Below, piece by piece: positions 1 to 9,105 of a stretch of 33,184 bases of DNA. Below the pieces are notes generated by a model. The model saw nothing but the letters and a program-made list of their open reading frames with translations. It did no database searches and was not told where the DNA came from. Source of the DNA: Streptomyces sp. SID3343 (GTDB lineage Bacteria; Actinomycetota; Actinomycetes; Streptomycetales; Streptomycetaceae); contig NZ_WWJX01000218.1 of assembly GCF_009865215.1 (NCBI RefSeq), positions 1-33,184 of the forward strand, read 5' to 3'. Numbering within the stretch: the first letter of the stretch is position 1; the number at the start of each line of letters is the position of its first letter. The position numbers and the translations under genes are program-made.

Positions 1-1915
1 CCCGCGCCGCGTCGGCCGGCAGCGCCGCCACCTCGCGCACGAACGCGCCCAGCGCGCGGCCGAGTTCGACCGGACGACCGAGTGCGTCGCCGTGCCAGAA
101 CGGCAGCTTGCCCGGCACCCCGGGCGCGGGCGAGACGAGCACCTTGTCGTGGGTGATGTCCTCGATCCGCCACGAGGACGTGCCCAGGGTGAACACGTCG
201 CCCGCACGCGACTCGTAGACCATCTCCTCGTCCAACTCGCCGACGCGCGACTTCGCCTCGCCGGAGACCAGGAACACACCGAACAGGCCGCGGTCGGGGA
301 TCGTGCCTCCCGAGGTCACGGCGAGGCGTTGCGCGCCCGGGCGGGCCGACAGCACGCCGCCCACCCGGTCCCACACCAGCCGCGGCCGCAACTCGGCGAA
401 CGCGTCGGAGGGATAGCGACCGGCGAGCATGTCCAACGTGGCCTCGTAGGCCGACCTGGGCAGCGCGGTGAACGGCGCGGCCCGGCGCACCAGGGTGAGC
501 AACTCCTCCACGTCGCGGTCCTCGATCGACACGATCGAGACGATCTGCTGGGCGAGCACGTCCAGCGGATTGCGTGGCGAACGCACCGCCTCGATCTCGC
601 CGGTGCGCATCCGCTCGGTCACCACCGCGGTCTGCACGAGGTCGCCGCGGAACTTGGGGAACACCACGCCGCGCGAGATCGCGCCCACCTGGTGCCCGGC
701 CCGGCCCACCCGCTGCAGCCCCGAGGCCACCGACGGCGGCGACTCGACCTGGATCACGAGGTCCACCGCGCCCATGTCGATGCCCAGCTCCAGGCTGGAG
801 GTGGCCACCACCGCCGGCAGCCGGCCGGCCTTGAGGTCCTCCTCGACCTGGGAACGCTGCTCCTTGGACACCGACCCGTGGTGGGCCCGCGCGAGCACCG
901 CCGGCGCGCCCTTGGCGCTGCCGGCCTGTGCCATCAGCTCGGCCGGCGACGCGTCCTCGGGCAGCGGCTCGCCGCCGGCGCGCTCGTAGGCGATCTCGTT
1001 GAGCCGACCGCACAGCCGCTCGGCCAGGCGCCGCGAGTTGGCGAACACGATCGTGGACCGGTGGGCCTGGATCAGGTCGACGATCCGCTCCTCGACGTGC
1101 GGCCACACCGACTTCTTGCGCTCGTTGCCGGCCTCGTCGAACTCGCCGGTGCCGCCGCCCAGCTCGCCCATGTCCTCGACGGGCACCACGACGGACAACT
1201 CGAAGGTCTTGCTCGCGGGCGGCTGCACCACGCTCACCTCGCCCGTCGAGCGCATCCAGCGGGCCACCTCGTCGACCGGGCGCACGGTCGCCGACAGGCC
1301 GATCCGCCGCGCGGGCTTGTCCAGCAGCTCGTCCAGGCGCTCCAGGCTCAGCGCCAGGTGCGCGCCGCGCTTGGTGCCCGCGACCGCGTGCACCTCGTCG
1401 ACGATCACCGTGTCCACGCCGCGCAGCGCCTCGCGGGCCTGCGACGTGAGGATCAGGAACAACGATTCGGGCGTGGTGATCAAGATGTCGGGCGGCTTGG
1501 TCGCGAAGCGGCGCCGCTCCGCCGGCGGGGTGTCGCCCGAGCGCACGCCGACGGTGACCTCGGGCTCGGGCAGGCCCATCCGCACCGACGCCTGCCGGAT
1601 GCCGGTGAGCGGGCTGCGCAGGTTGCGCTCGACGTCCACGGCGAGGGCCTTGAGCGGTGAGATGTAGAGCACGCGACACCGGCGGCGCGGGTCGGCCGGG
1701 ACAGGCTCGGCGGCGAGCCGATCCAGCGCGGACAGGAACGCCGCGAGCGTCTTGCCCGATCCGGTCGGCGCCACCACCAGGGCGTCTCGGCCCTCGGCGA
1801 TGGCCCGCCAGGCCCCCGCCTGGGCCGCGGTGGGCGCGTGGAACGCGCCGGTGAACCAGTCACGGGTGGCGGGAGAGAACGCGGCGAGGGCCGAGGTCGA
1901 GTCGTCGTGCGGCAT
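1..1915 (-). CDS. lhr: Lhr-family ATP-dependent helicase, N-terminal part (runs off left edge)
   Basis: Large superfamily-2 helicase of the Lhr type, expected to unwind DNA or RNA:DNA hybrids in repair. About 638 codons are visible from an ATG at 1915; the frame stays open to base 1, so the C-terminal half is outside the window. Helicase motifs appear in order: Walker A APTGSGKT near residue 45, PLKAL, TTPESL, the DEVH box (VIVDEVHAV), LSAT, then in the second RecA domain ATSSLELGID and the motif VI stretch QRVGRAGHQ. Full-length family members are about 1,500 residues. The gene is divergent from the DUF3046 gene with 93 bp between the starts. Family assignment is firm; the biological role is inferred from the family. 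Confidence 0.93.
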   Translation of the reverse strand, partial: MPHDDSTSALAAFSPATRDWFTGAFHAPTAAQAGAWRAIAEGRDALVVAPTGSGKTLAAFLSALDRLAAEPVPADPRRRCRVLYISPLKALAVDVERNLRSPLTGIRQASVRMGLPEPEVTVGVRSGDTPPAERRRFATKPPDILITTPESLFLILTSQAREALRGVDTVIVDEVHAVAGTKRGAHLALSLERLDELLDKPARRIGLSATVRPVDEVARWMRSTGEVSVVQPPASKTFELSVVVPVEDMGELGGGTGEFDEAGNERKKSVWPHVEERIVDLIQAHRSTIVFANSRRLAERLCGRLNEIAYERAGGEPLPEDASPAELMAQAGSAKGAPAVLARAHHGSVSKEQRSQVEEDLKAGRLPAVVATSSLELGIDMGAVDLVIQVESPPSVASGLQRVGRAGHQVGAISRGVVFPKFRGDLVQTAVVTERMRTGEIEAVRSPRNPLDVLAQQIVSIVSIEDRDVEELLTLVRRAAPFTALPRSAYEATLDMLAGRYPSDAFAELRPRLVWDRVGGVLSARPGAQRLAVTSGGTIPDRGLFGVFLVSGEAKSRVGELDEEMVYESRAGDVFTLGTSSWRIEDITHDKVLVSPAPGVPGKLPFWHGDALGRPVELGRALGAFVREVAALPADAAR

Positions 1916-2008
1916 AACCCCCCATGCTGCCGGGTCGATCCGACATTCGTGTCGAACCGCCGCGCCGGCACGGCGGGGCACCTTGCTCGAACGGGGATAC
2001 TGGTCCGC

Positions 2009-2206
2009 ATGGGACTCACCGACTTCTGGCGACGCATGCGCGCCCACTTCGGCGACTCGTACGCCGAGTCCTTCGCCCGCGACCACGTGATGACCGAGCT
2101 GGGCGGCCGCACGGTGCACGAGGCACTGGCGGCCGGGATCGAGGCCAAGGACGTCTGGCGCGGGGTGTGCGCCGCGATGGACCTGGCCCCGGCGAAGCGG
2201 CCATAG
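2009..2206 (+). CDS. DUF3046 family small protein
   Basis: A 65-residue protein beginning MGLTDFWRRMRAHFGDSYAE, matching the actinobacterial DUF3046 family in length and in its N-terminal W-R-R-M...FG pattern. Its function is unknown. In many actinobacteria this family lies near recA/recX, which are not in this window. The ATG at 2009 is chosen because the family starts at this point; the same frame stays open upstream to 1838, but that extension would overlap the divergent helicase promoter region. No strong Shine-Dalgarno sequence precedes the start. Confidence 0.85.
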   Translation: MGLTDFWRRMRAHFGDSYAESFARDHVMTELGGRTVHEALAAGIEAKDVWRGVCAAMDLAPAKRP

Positions 2207-2360
2207 CCCCTACCTCGGCCGAACGGCCCAGGCCGGGCTTGGGTCCGACGGCCGAGAGGCCGAACTCCGCCCCGCCGGCCACGAGCCCAGCTTGCGCCAA
2301 GCGGCCGGCGGCCGACCCCGGCCGAGCGGGGATGGGCGAATGGGTCAAATCATGACGCTC

Positions 2361-2366
2361 TAGTCT
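2361..2366 (+). promoter_or_regulatory. Candidate -10 element of a leaderless promoter for the AI-2E permease gene
   Basis: TAGTCT fits the actinomycete TANNNT -10 pattern and ends 7 nt before the GTG start at 2374. There is no Shine-Dalgarno sequence between them, so the mRNA may start at or next to the start codon. No convincing -35 is visible. Confidence 0.4.
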
Positions 2367-2373
2367 TTTCCCT

Positions 2374-3549
2374 GTGACCACACCCGACACCGCCGCCGCA
2401 CGGATCAGTTCTCGCGACCGGATGCCGCCGTGGTTGCCGCGCGCGGTGTTCATGATCCTGGCGATGATCGCGGGCTTTTGGCTCCTGCAATGGACGCTCG
2501 GGCAACTGCGCACGCTGCTGATCGACCTGCTGCTCGCGTTCTTCCTCGCGCTCGCCTTCGAGCCGGCCGTGGACCGGCTCGCCAAACGCGGCATGCGGCG
2601 CGGCGCGGCGACCGGTATCGCCTTCCTGGTCACCTTCCTCGCGTGCGCCGGCTTCCTCGCGGTGGTCGGCTCGCTGCTCGTCGACCAGATCGTCGCGCTC
2701 GCGCACAACCTGCCCGACTACCTGGACCGTCTGGTCGGGTGGATCAACGACACGTTCGGCACCGAACTGACGGTCGAGAAGATCCAGGGCGACGTGTTCA
2801 AGGACTCCGGCACCGTGCAGGGCTACGCGCAAAAGATCGCCGACAACGCGCTCGGCTTCTCCGCGGCGATCCTGGGTGGCCTGTTCCAACTCTTCACGAT
2901 CGCGCTGTTCACGTTCTACTTCACCGCCGAGGGACCCCGGATGCGCCGCGCGGTGTGTTCGCTGTTGCCTCCCGAGCGCCAGGCCGAGGTGCTGCGCGGG
3001 TGGGAGATCGCGATCGCCAAGACCGGCGGTTACCTCTATTCGCGGGCCGCCCTCGCGCTGATCTCGGCGATCGCGCACTACGCGGCGTTCCTGGTGTTGG
3101 ACGTGCCGTACGCGATCGCGCTCGCCCTGTGGGTGGGCCTGATCTCGCAGTTCGTGCCCACGGTGGGCACCTACATCGCGATCGTGTTGCCCGCGTTGAT
3201 CGCGCTCACCGTGAGCCCGTGGGCCGCCGTGTGGGTGGTCGTGTTCGCGACCGCGTACCAGCAGTTCGAGAACTACCTGCTGCACCCGAGGATCACCGCG
3301 AAGACGGTCGAGATCCACCCCGCGGTCGCGTTCGGCGCGGTGATCGCCGGGGCCGCGTTGCTCGGCGCGGCCGGGGCGCTGATCGCGATCCCGGTCGCGG
3401 CGACCGCGCAGGCCTTCCTGAGTACCTACATCCACCGCTACGCGGTCCCGCAGCACCCGCTCACGCCCGACGAGAGTCGGCCCCCGCGCTCACCCGGCCC
3501 CCTCACGCGGATGTGGCGTCGTCACGTCCAGAAGCGGAAGAGCGTGTAG
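2374..3549 (+). CDS. AI-2E family (UPF0118/PerM) membrane transporter
   Basis: A 391-residue integral membrane protein of the AI-2E exporter/PerM family. Hydrophobic segments cover roughly residues 25-45, 45-65 and 75-100. A soluble region follows (about 105-155), then a C-terminal membrane block (about 160-350) with the family-typical stretch around residues 265-315 (FVPTVGTYIAIVLP, then YQQFENYLLHPRI). Substrates in this family are diverse (AI-2, Na+/H+, unknown solutes), so none is assigned. The start is GTG, apparently leaderless. The C-terminal tail (about 40 residues, P/R rich) is cytoplasmic by charge. Its last 28 bp overlap the 3' end of the convergent M50 protease gene. Confidence 0.88.
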   Translation: MTTPDTAAARISSRDRMPPWLPRAVFMILAMIAGFWLLQWTLGQLRTLLIDLLLAFFLALAFEPAVDRLAKRGMRRGAATGIAFLVTFLACAGFLAVVGSLLVDQIVALAHNLPDYLDRLVGWINDTFGTELTVEKIQGDVFKDSGTVQGYAQKIADNALGFSAAILGGLFQLFTIALFTFYFTAEGPRMRRAVCSLLPPERQAEVLRGWEIAIAKTGGYLYSRAALALISAIAHYAAFLVLDVPYAIALALWVGLISQFVPTVGTYIAIVLPALIALTVSPWAAVWVVVFATAYQQFENYLLHPRITAKTVEIHPAVAFGAVIAGAALLGAAGALIAIPVAATAQAFLSTYIHRYAVPQHPLTPDESRPPRSPGPLTRMWRRHVQKRKSV

Positions 3550-4319
3550 CCCAGGCTCGCGAGATACGGCGACACGTCGAGCGCGCCGGTGATCTCGTCG
3601 ATCACGTCGTAGAAGAGGTGGTTGACCTTGGGCGACCACAACAGCGCGAACAGGAACAGGATCGCGTAGGGCGCGTAGGGGGCGACCGCCTTGCGGAAGC
3701 CGAACGGCAGCCACGGCTCCGCGACGCCGTAGCCGTCCAGGCCGGGCACCGGCAGCAGGTTGAGCACCGCCGCGATCACCTGGAGTTGAATCAGGAAGGA
3801 GAACGCGGCCAGAAACGGGGTGTTCGCGCCGTCCACCGCGCCGGAGGCCAGGATCAGCGCGAGTACGAGCGCTGTGGCCGCGTTGGTCAGCGGTCCCACC
3901 GCCGACACGAGGCTGTTGCGGACCCGGCCGCGGATCGCCGCGCGATCGAGGTAGACCGCGCCGCCGCTGAGCGGGATCCCGCCCAGGAGCACGAAAATCG
4001 TCGGCAGCACGAACGACAGCAGCGGGTCGCTGTACTTGAGCGGATCCAGGGTCAGATAGCCCTTGCCGACGACGCTGTCGTCACCGGAGGCCAGCGCCGC
4101 GAACGCGTGCGCGAACTCGTGCAGGCACAGCGACACCAGCCAACCGGAGATCACCATCAGGAACACGGGCGTGCGGGCCGACTCGTCGCCGTGCCACGCG
4201 ATCCACCCGGAGACCGCGCACACCACGACGAGGGCCAGGAACACCGGGCTCGGCCGGACGTGCCGCACTGCGTCGCGGGCACCGCGAGGGCGTCCGTAGC
4301 CGTGCTCTCGGTAAGTCAC
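3522..4319 (-). CDS. Site-2 protease family (M50) membrane metalloprotease
   Basis: Predicted intramembrane zinc protease of 265 residues. The zinc motif HEFAH (about residues 67-71) lies in a hydrophobic segment. The second M50 motif NLLPVPGLDGYG, which supplies the Asp ligand, lies in a later segment. There are about five or six membrane spans and no PDZ or CBS domain, so it belongs to the short rhomboid-like M50 group often seen in actinobacteria. The GTG at 4319 is chosen because GGGAG sits 7 nt upstream; the frame extends further to 4430 without a better signal. The substrate is unknown. It lies downstream of panB on the same strand but is separated from it by a strong hairpin, so it is probably transcribed independently. 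Its 3' end overlaps the convergent permease gene. Confidence 0.87.
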   Translation of the reverse strand: MTYREHGYGRPRGARDAVRHVRPSPVFLALVVVCAVSGWIAWHGDESARTPVFLMVISGWLVSLCLHEFAHAFAALASGDDSVVGKGYLTLDPLKYSDPLLSFVLPTIFVLLGGIPLSGGAVYLDRAAIRGRVRNSLVSAVGPLTNAATALVLALILASGAVDGANTPFLAAFSFLIQLQVIAAVLNLLPVPGLDGYGVAEPWLPFGFRKAVAPYAPYAILFLFALLWSPKVNHLFYDVIDEITGALDVSPYLASLGYTLFRFWT

Positions 4320-4343
4320 GAAACTGCTCCCGGTGTGCGCGAA

Positions 4344-4385
4344 AGGGCCGTACGAAAGCGCGAACCCCCGCGATCGTACGGCCCT
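4344..4385 (-). terminator. Stem-loop terminator downstream of panB
   Basis: Perfect 12-bp inverted repeat AGGGCCGTACGA (4344-4355) / TCGTACGGCCCT (4374-4385) with an 18-nt loop. It starts 10 bp after the panB stop codon. No long U tract follows, as is common in high-GC actinomycetes. Confidence 0.75.
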
Positions 4386-4395
4386 CGCGTCACAC

Positions 4396-5277
4396 TCAGT
4401 GGAACGCGTGCTCCGGCGCCGGGTAGGCACCGCCGACCACGTCGGCCGCGAACTCCTTGGCCGCGTTGCCCAGTGCGGCGCGCAGGTCGACGTACTGCTT
4501 GACGAACTTGGGCGTGTGGCCGGTGGTCATGCCGGCCATGTCGGTCCACACGAGCACCTGCGCGTCACATCGCGCGCCGGCGCCGATCCCGATCGTGGGG
4601 ATGTCGAGCAACTCGGTCACGCGCGCGGCCAGTTCCTCGGGTACGCACTCCAGGACCACCGCGAAGGCGCCCGCGCTCTGCATCGTCTTGGCGTCGGTGA
4701 TCAACTGCTCGGCGCTCTCGTCGTCGCGCCCCTGTACGCGGTAGCCGCCGAAGGCGTGTACCGACTGCGGGGTGAGCCCGAGGTGGGCCATCACCGGGAT
4801 GCCGGCCGCGACCAGAGTCTCGACCTGTGCCGCCGAGCGTTTGCCGCCCTCCAACTTGACCGCGCCGGCGCCGGCCTCCTTGAGGAAGCGCGCGGCGTTG
4901 CGCAGGGCCTGCTCGGGGGACTCCTGGTAGGACCCGAACGGCATGTCGGACACGATCAGCGCGCGTTGCGTGCCGCGCACGACCGCGCTCGTGAGCATCA
5001 CGAGTTGGTCCATGGTGACCGGGACGGTGCTGTCGTAGCCCAGGTGGTTGTTGCCCGCCGAGTCGCCGACGAGCAACACGGGGATGCCCGCTTCGTCGAA
5101 CACGGAGGCGATCATCGCGTCGTAGGCGGTGAGCATCGGCCAGCTCTCGCCGGCCTTCTTCGCCCGGGCCAGGTCGCGCACGGTGACCCGGCGCCCCGTC
5201 CCGTTGCCGCCGTACAGGGTCAGTCCCGGACCCTCGGCGGGGGTGGCTATCGACGGAGTGGACTTGCTGGTGGACAT
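4396..5277 (-). CDS. panB: 3-methyl-2-oxobutanoate hydroxymethyltransferase (ketopantoate hydroxymethyltransferase)
   Basis: Transfers a hydroxymethyl group from 5,10-methylene-tetrahydrofolate to alpha-ketoisovalerate, giving ketopantoate, the first committed step towards pantothenate and CoA. The 293-residue sequence has the PanB signature: [37 protein letters not shown] (metal-binding Asp), the KLEGG segment, and [15 protein letters not shown] carrying the catalytic Glu. The ATG at 5277 is preceded by GGGGAG at a good distance. An upstream in-frame ATG (5328) has no ribosome-binding site. The N-terminal 30 residues (S/T/P rich) exceed those of typical PanB proteins. No panC or panD is nearby. 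Confidence 0.96.
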   Translation of the reverse strand: MSTSKSTPSIATPAEGPGLTLYGGNGTGRRVTVRDLARAKKAGESWPMLTAYDAMIASVFDEAGIPVLLVGDSAGNNHLGYDSTVPVTMDQLVMLTSAVVRGTQRALIVSDMPFGSYQESPEQALRNAARFLKEAGAGAVKLEGGKRSAAQVETLVAAGIPVMAHLGLTPQSVHAFGGYRVQGRDDESAEQLITDAKTMQSAGAFAVVLECVPEELAARVTELLDIPTIGIGAGARCDAQVLVWTDMAGMTTGHTPKFVKQYVDLRAALGNAAKEFAADVVGGAYPAPEHAFH

Positions 5278-5426
5278 GGTGTTCTCCCCATCTCGAGGCG
5301 CACGGACGGCGTCCCCGGACAACGCCATGGTGGCATGCGTCGTAACAGGACAACAGAGCCGGCCGGAGTCGGATTCCTGGGGCCCGGCCTTGATCGTGGC
5401 GGGCGACGTTTGCCGAGGCTTTACAA

Positions 5427-5448
5427 TACGAGACGGTATCGTTTCGTA
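5427..5448. promoter_or_regulatory. TetR-type operator in the MFS-tetR promoter region
   Basis: A 22-bp imperfect palindrome: left arm TACGAGACGGT, right arm ATCGTTTCGTA, with 9 of 11 positions complementary. A TAAAAT -10-like element overlaps its right end (5447-5452), and TTTACA (5420-5425) lies at its left. Binding here would block transcription of the following MFS-TetR pair. The cognate repressor is most simply the TetR at 7122..7781. Confidence 0.72.
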
Positions 5449-5482
5449 AAATCCGTTAGCCTGAACGCGTTACGAAAGTCAT

Positions 5483-7117
5483 ATGAGTCGCCTGAATCGA
5501 GCCTCACGCGTGTCTTCAGCCAACGCCACTCCCGCGCGCACGGTCGACGAGCACATACATCGCCGACGCTGGGCCATCCTCGGCGTCATGGTGATCAGCC
5601 TGCTGGTCGTCGTCCTCGACAACTCCATCCTCAACGTCGCGATCAAGACGATCGCCGACCCCGACAAGGGGCTGGGCGCCACCCAGAGCCAGCTCCAGTG
5701 GGCCATCAACTCGTACACCCTCGTCTTCGCCGGGCTGCTGTTCACCGCAGGCATCCTGGGCGACCGGTTCGGTCGCAAGCGCACCCTCGTGTTCGGCATG
5801 GTGATCTTCGGGATCGCCTCCCTGCTGTCCGCCTACTCGCAAAGCCCCGAACAGCTCATCGCCGCGCGTGCGGTCATGGGCTTCGGCGGCGCGTTCGTGA
5901 TGCCGGCGACGCTGTCGATCATCAGCAACGTGTTCGAACCACACGAGCGCCCCAAGGCGATCGGCATCTGGTCCGGCGCGGTCGGCCTCGCGATCGCGAT
6001 CGGCCCGATCACCGGCGGCGTGCTGCTCGACCACTTCTGGTGGGGCTCGGTCTTCCTGATCAACGTGCCGATCGTCGTCGTGGGCATCGTGGCGATGCTG
6101 GTGCTCGTCCCGGACTCGCGCGACCCCAACCCCGGCAGGCTCGACCCGATCGGCGTGGCGCTGTCCATCGCGGGCCTGGTCTCCCTCGTGTACGGCATCA
6201 TCCGCGGCGGCGACGCCGGTTGGAGCAGCCCCGAGGTGCTGGGCACGATCGCGGTCGGCTTGGCGATCCTGGTGTTCTTCGTGTGGTTCGAGCAGCGCAG
6301 CGACCACCCGGCCCTGGACGTGAGCTTCTTCCGGGACCGCACCTTCTCCGCCGCGGCCGGTGCGATCGGCCTGGTGTTCTTCGCGCTCATGGGCGTGACC
6401 TTCTTCATGGCCTTCTACCTGCAGAGCGTGCGCGGCTACTCGCCCCTGCAGACCGGCCTGTTGCTGCTCCCGCTCGCGGTGGCGCAGCTGATGTTCTCGG
6501 CGCGCAGCTCGGTGATGGTCAAGCGCTTCGGGGTCCGCGCCGTCACCACCACCGGCATGGTCGTGGTGGGCCTGAGCTTCCTGGTCTTTTTGGCGATGGA
6601 CCGCACGTCGCCGATCTGGATCCTGTGCGTGGTGTTCTTCTTCCAGGGCGCGGGCATGGCGCACGTGATGCCGCCGGCGACGAACGCGATCATGGCCTCG
6701 CTCCCGCGGGAGAAGGCGGGAGCCGGTTCCGCCGTCAGCAACACGGTGCGCCAGGTCGGCGGCGCGCTCGGCGTCGCGATCCTGGGCTCGGTGCTCTCCT
6801 CGGTCTACCGCGACAAGATCTCGGACGACCTCGACAAGCTGCCGCCGAACGTGCCCAAGGGCCCCGCGGGCGACTCGGTCGAGGCGACCCTGTCCTTGTC
6901 GCACCGCCTCGGCGAGCAGGGTCTGGGGCTGGTGGACCCGGCGAAGGACGGATTCATCGACGCGATGCACGCCGCGTCGATCGGCTCCGCGGTGGTCGCT
7001 CTGATCGGCGCGGTCGTGGTCTTCATGTGGATGCCGCGCCGGGCGGGCGGGCAGACTGCTCCCGAAGCGGGACACTCACCGAAGCCCGCAGAGGAAAAGC
7101 GCTCCGCGAAGGTCTGA
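5483..7117 (+). CDS. MFS drug exporter, DHA2 (EmrB/QacA-like, 14-TM) family
   Basis: Proton-driven efflux pump of 544 residues with about 14 hydrophobic segments. Motif A GDRFGRKR lies after TM2 (about residue 95). Motif [16 protein letters not shown] in TM5, is the antiporter signature. [12 protein letters not shown] in TM1 contains the D-x-S/T-I-V/L-N motif typical of DHA2. The gene starts after a TetR-like operator and is followed 4 bp later by a TetR regulator, the usual layout of a self-regulated efflux operon. The substrate is unknown. The ATG at 5483 has only a weak GAAAG upstream. Confidence 0.93.
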   Translation: MSRLNRASRVSSANATPARTVDEHIHRRRWAILGVMVISLLVVVLDNSILNVAIKTIADPDKGLGATQSQLQWAINSYTLVFAGLLFTAGILGDRFGRKRTLVFGMVIFGIASLLSAYSQSPEQLIAARAVMGFGGAFVMPATLSIISNVFEPHERPKAIGIWSGAVGLAIAIGPITGGVLLDHFWWGSVFLINVPIVVVGIVAMLVLVPDSRDPNPGRLDPIGVALSIAGLVSLVYGIIRGGDAGWSSPEVLGTIAVGLAILVFFVWFEQRSDHPALDVSFFRDRTFSAAAGAIGLVFFALMGVTFFMAFYLQSVRGYSPLQTGLLLLPLAVAQLMFSARSSVMVKRFGVRAVTTTGMVVVGLSFLVFLAMDRTSPIWILCVVFFFQGAGMAHVMPPATNAIMASLPREKAGAGSAVSNTVRQVGGALGVAILGSVLSSVYRDKISDDLDKLPPNVPKGPAGDSVEATLSLSHRLGEQGLGLVDPAKDGFIDAMHAASIGSAVVALIGAVVVFMWMPRRAGGQTAPEAGHSPKPAEEKRSAKV

Positions 7118-7121
7118 CGAC

Positions 7122-7781
7122 ATGCAGCCTGCTACCCCCGAATCCGCGACCGGCACGCCGGCCGACCGACCGCCGGCGCCGCTCGCGGACCCGGACAAGC
7201 CGCGTCGCGGTCGGCCGCGCAGCGAGGAGGCCGAGCGGGCGATTCTGACGGCGACGCTGCGGCTGCTCGACGAGCACCGCAGCATCGCCGCGATCTCCGT
7301 CGAGGCGGTGGCCCACGAGGCGGGCGTCGGCAAGGCCACCATCTATCGCAGGTGGCCCGGCAAGGAAGCGCTCGTGGTCGCCGCCGTCGAGTACGCCGAG
7401 GTGCCGCTGCCCACGCTCGCGGGCGTCTCGCTGCGCGACGACCTGGTGACGGTGCTCGAAACGCTTCGCCTCCAGGCCATAGACAAGCGCGGCGACGGCT
7501 TGATGGGCATGGTGGCCGGCGAGATGCGGCAGCATCCGGAACTGCATCGGCGCTATCACGAGGTCGTCGTCCACAAGCGCCGCACCCTGTTGCGCGACCT
7601 GTTGCAACGCGCCGTCGATTCGGGCGAACTGCGCTCGGATCTTCCGATGGACGTCCTCATGGATCTGGTGTCCGGGCCCATACTGGTGCGCAAGCTCGTA
7701 CGGCAGGACGCGAGTCTGAAACCGGAGTTGCCGGGGCAGATCGCGGACGCGCTGCTCGGTGGGATTCGCGCCCGCTCCTGA
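7122..7781 (+). CDS. TetR family repressor, likely regulator of the upstream MFS pump
   Basis: A 219-residue TetR/AcrR regulator. A disordered P/D-rich N-terminus (1-28) and a basic patch RRGRPRS precede the HTH at about residues 38-85, with the recognition region VAHEAGVGKATIYRRWPGKEAL. The C-terminal helical domain binds ligand and dimerises, and resembles the TetR_C_16/C_11-type domains of actinomycete regulators. It is co-transcribed with the MFS gene (4-bp gap). It probably binds the 5427-5448 palindrome and is released by the pump substrate. That pairing is inferred from context only. Confidence 0.92.
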   Translation: MQPATPESATGTPADRPPAPLADPDKPRRGRPRSEEAERAILTATLRLLDEHRSIAAISVEAVAHEAGVGKATIYRRWPGKEALVVAAVEYAEVPLPTLAGVSLRDDLVTVLETLRLQAIDKRGDGLMGMVAGEMRQHPELHRRYHEVVVHKRRTLLRDLLQRAVDSGELRSDLPMDVLMDLVSGPILVRKLVRQDASLKPELPGQIADALLGGIRARS

Positions 7782-7821
7782 GCGCACAGGGAACCTATCG
7801 CCCGCTTTCCGGCGTCCGTTT

Positions 7822-7851
7822 CGACGTAGGCGGGTTTTGTTCGTACGTTGT
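7822..7851 (+). promoter_or_regulatory. Candidate promoter of the EEP-domain gene
   Basis: TTCGAC (7822-7827), an 18-bp spacer, then TACGTT (7846-7851), which fits TANNNT. The expected transcript start lies about 35 nt before the ATG at 7893 and leaves room for the strong AGGAGG at 7883-7888. Confidence 0.5.
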
Positions 7852-7892
7852 CGCGCACGAACGGGACCCGTCCCCGGAAACCAGGAGGCAGC

Positions 7893-8954
7893 ATGACGTG
7901 GCCCACCACGACGGACACCGGAGCCGAGCCGCAGCCGGCCGGCCACGGTCGTCGTTCGCGGCGAGGGTCACGCCCGACGTGGCAATCCCTGCGTGACGGT
8001 GCGATCCGCGTCTGGCGCACCCCACCGTGGCGGCGCGGACGAGTGATCGCGGTGTTCGCGGTGCTCGCGACCCTGCCGCTGGCGTTCCACCGGCTCGTGC
8101 CCAATTCGCCGGGGAACTGGGGCAGCTTCGTCGAGACGTTCCTGCCGTGGGCGGGGCTGACGATCCCGCTGCTGTTGATCTGCGCGGGAATCCGCCGCTC
8201 CTGGACGGCCGTCGCCGCGACCCTGCTGCCGATCCTGGTGTGGGTCACCATGTTCGGCGGCTTCTTCCTGTCGGACCGCGGCGGAGGCGGCCCGCACGAC
8301 GTGCGCGTGGTCAGCCACAACGTCAACGCGGGCAACCCGGACCCGGCGGGGACCGCGCGCACGCTGCTGAAGTCGAACGCCGACATCATCGCGCTCGAGG
8401 AACTGCCCGAGGGCGCGTGGAAGCTGTACGACGCCGTGTTCAAGACGCTGTATCCCAACGTGCAGCACGAGGGCACCGTCGCGGTGTGGAGCAAGGCCCT
8501 CTTCAAGCTCGGCAAGGCCGAACCGGTCGACGTCGGGATGGGCTTCACCCGGGCGCTGCGCACCAGCGTGGAGTTCCCCCTGGGCACGTTCACCCTGTAC
8601 GTCGCGCACCTGGCGTCGGTGCGTTTCGGGCCCGACGGATTCTCCGCGGGGGACCGCAACCGCACGATCGACCGGCTGTCGCAGGCCCTCGCGGTCGAGA
8701 CCGATCCGCGCGTCGTCCTGGTCGGTGACCTCAACGGGACCACCGACGACCGGGCACTGCGGCCGGTCACCCGCTTCCTGCGGGACACGCAGGACGCGGC
8801 CGGCACCGGCATGGGCTTCACCTGGCCGGAGTCGTTCCCGATGGCTCCGATCGACCACATCATGACGCGCGGGATGACCGCGGCGGACGCCAAGGTCCTC
8901 GGCAGCACGTCGAGCGACCACCTGCCCATCCAGGCGGACCTGCGGATGCGCTGA
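7893..8954 (+). CDS. Membrane-anchored endonuclease/exonuclease/phosphatase (EEP) family protein, VanJ-like
   Basis: A 353-residue protein with a basic N-terminus, three membrane segments (about 51-68, 80-100 and 104-126) and a C-terminal EEP hydrolase domain (about 136-353). Catalytic-fold motifs are visible: VVSHNVNAGN, ALEELPEG with the metal-binding Glu, LVGDLNGTTDD, and the terminal SSDHLPIQADL with D-H. This architecture matches the VanJ/StaP group of actinomycetes, in which VanJ is a teicoplanin-resistance protein thought to act on undecaprenyl pyrophosphate. A lipid-phosphate substrate here is an inference. The ATG at 7893 has a perfect AGGAGG 5 nt upstream. It is a single-gene unit with its own promoter and a strong terminator. 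Confidence 0.86.
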   Translation: MTWPTTTDTGAEPQPAGHGRRSRRGSRPTWQSLRDGAIRVWRTPPWRRGRVIAVFAVLATLPLAFHRLVPNSPGNWGSFVETFLPWAGLTIPLLLICAGIRRSWTAVAATLLPILVWVTMFGGFFLSDRGGGGPHDVRVVSHNVNAGNPDPAGTARTLLKSNADIIALEELPEGAWKLYDAVFKTLYPNVQHEGTVAVWSKALFKLGKAEPVDVGMGFTRALRTSVEFPLGTFTLYVAHLASVRFGPDGFSAGDRNRTIDRLSQALAVETDPRVVLVGDLNGTTDDRALRPVTRFLRDTQDAAGTGMGFTWPESFPMAPIDHIMTRGMTAADAKVLGSTSSDHLPIQADLRMR

Positions 8955-8963
8955 ACGAATCAG

Positions 8964-9006
8964 CGAAGGGGACCCGACCGGACACTCACCGGTCGGGTCC
9001 CCTTCG
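8964..9006 (+). terminator. Strong rho-independent-type terminator after the EEP gene
   Basis: An 18-bp perfect stem, CGAAGGGGACCCGACCGG (8964-8981) against 8989-9006, with a 7-nt loop ACACTCA, 10 bp after the stop codon. A T-rich stretch occurs around 9020-9050. Confidence 0.88.
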
Positions 9007-9105
9007 GTTCGGGCCCCGGTTTTCTCTTCGACGGCTTTTCTTCTTTTGTATCGGCGCTGTCGCCGGCCGCCCACGCGTTGAGCCCTCAGACAGGTAGCGC
9101 GTCGA

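Noticed and set aside
92..1660. A 522-codon open frame on the plus strand
   Set aside because: It is the complement of the Lhr helicase gene, whose helicase motifs are intact on the minus strand.
4333..7248. A 971-codon open frame on the plus strand
   Set aside because: It runs antisense through panB and out of frame through the MFS gene. Both of those have clear conserved motifs; this frame has none.
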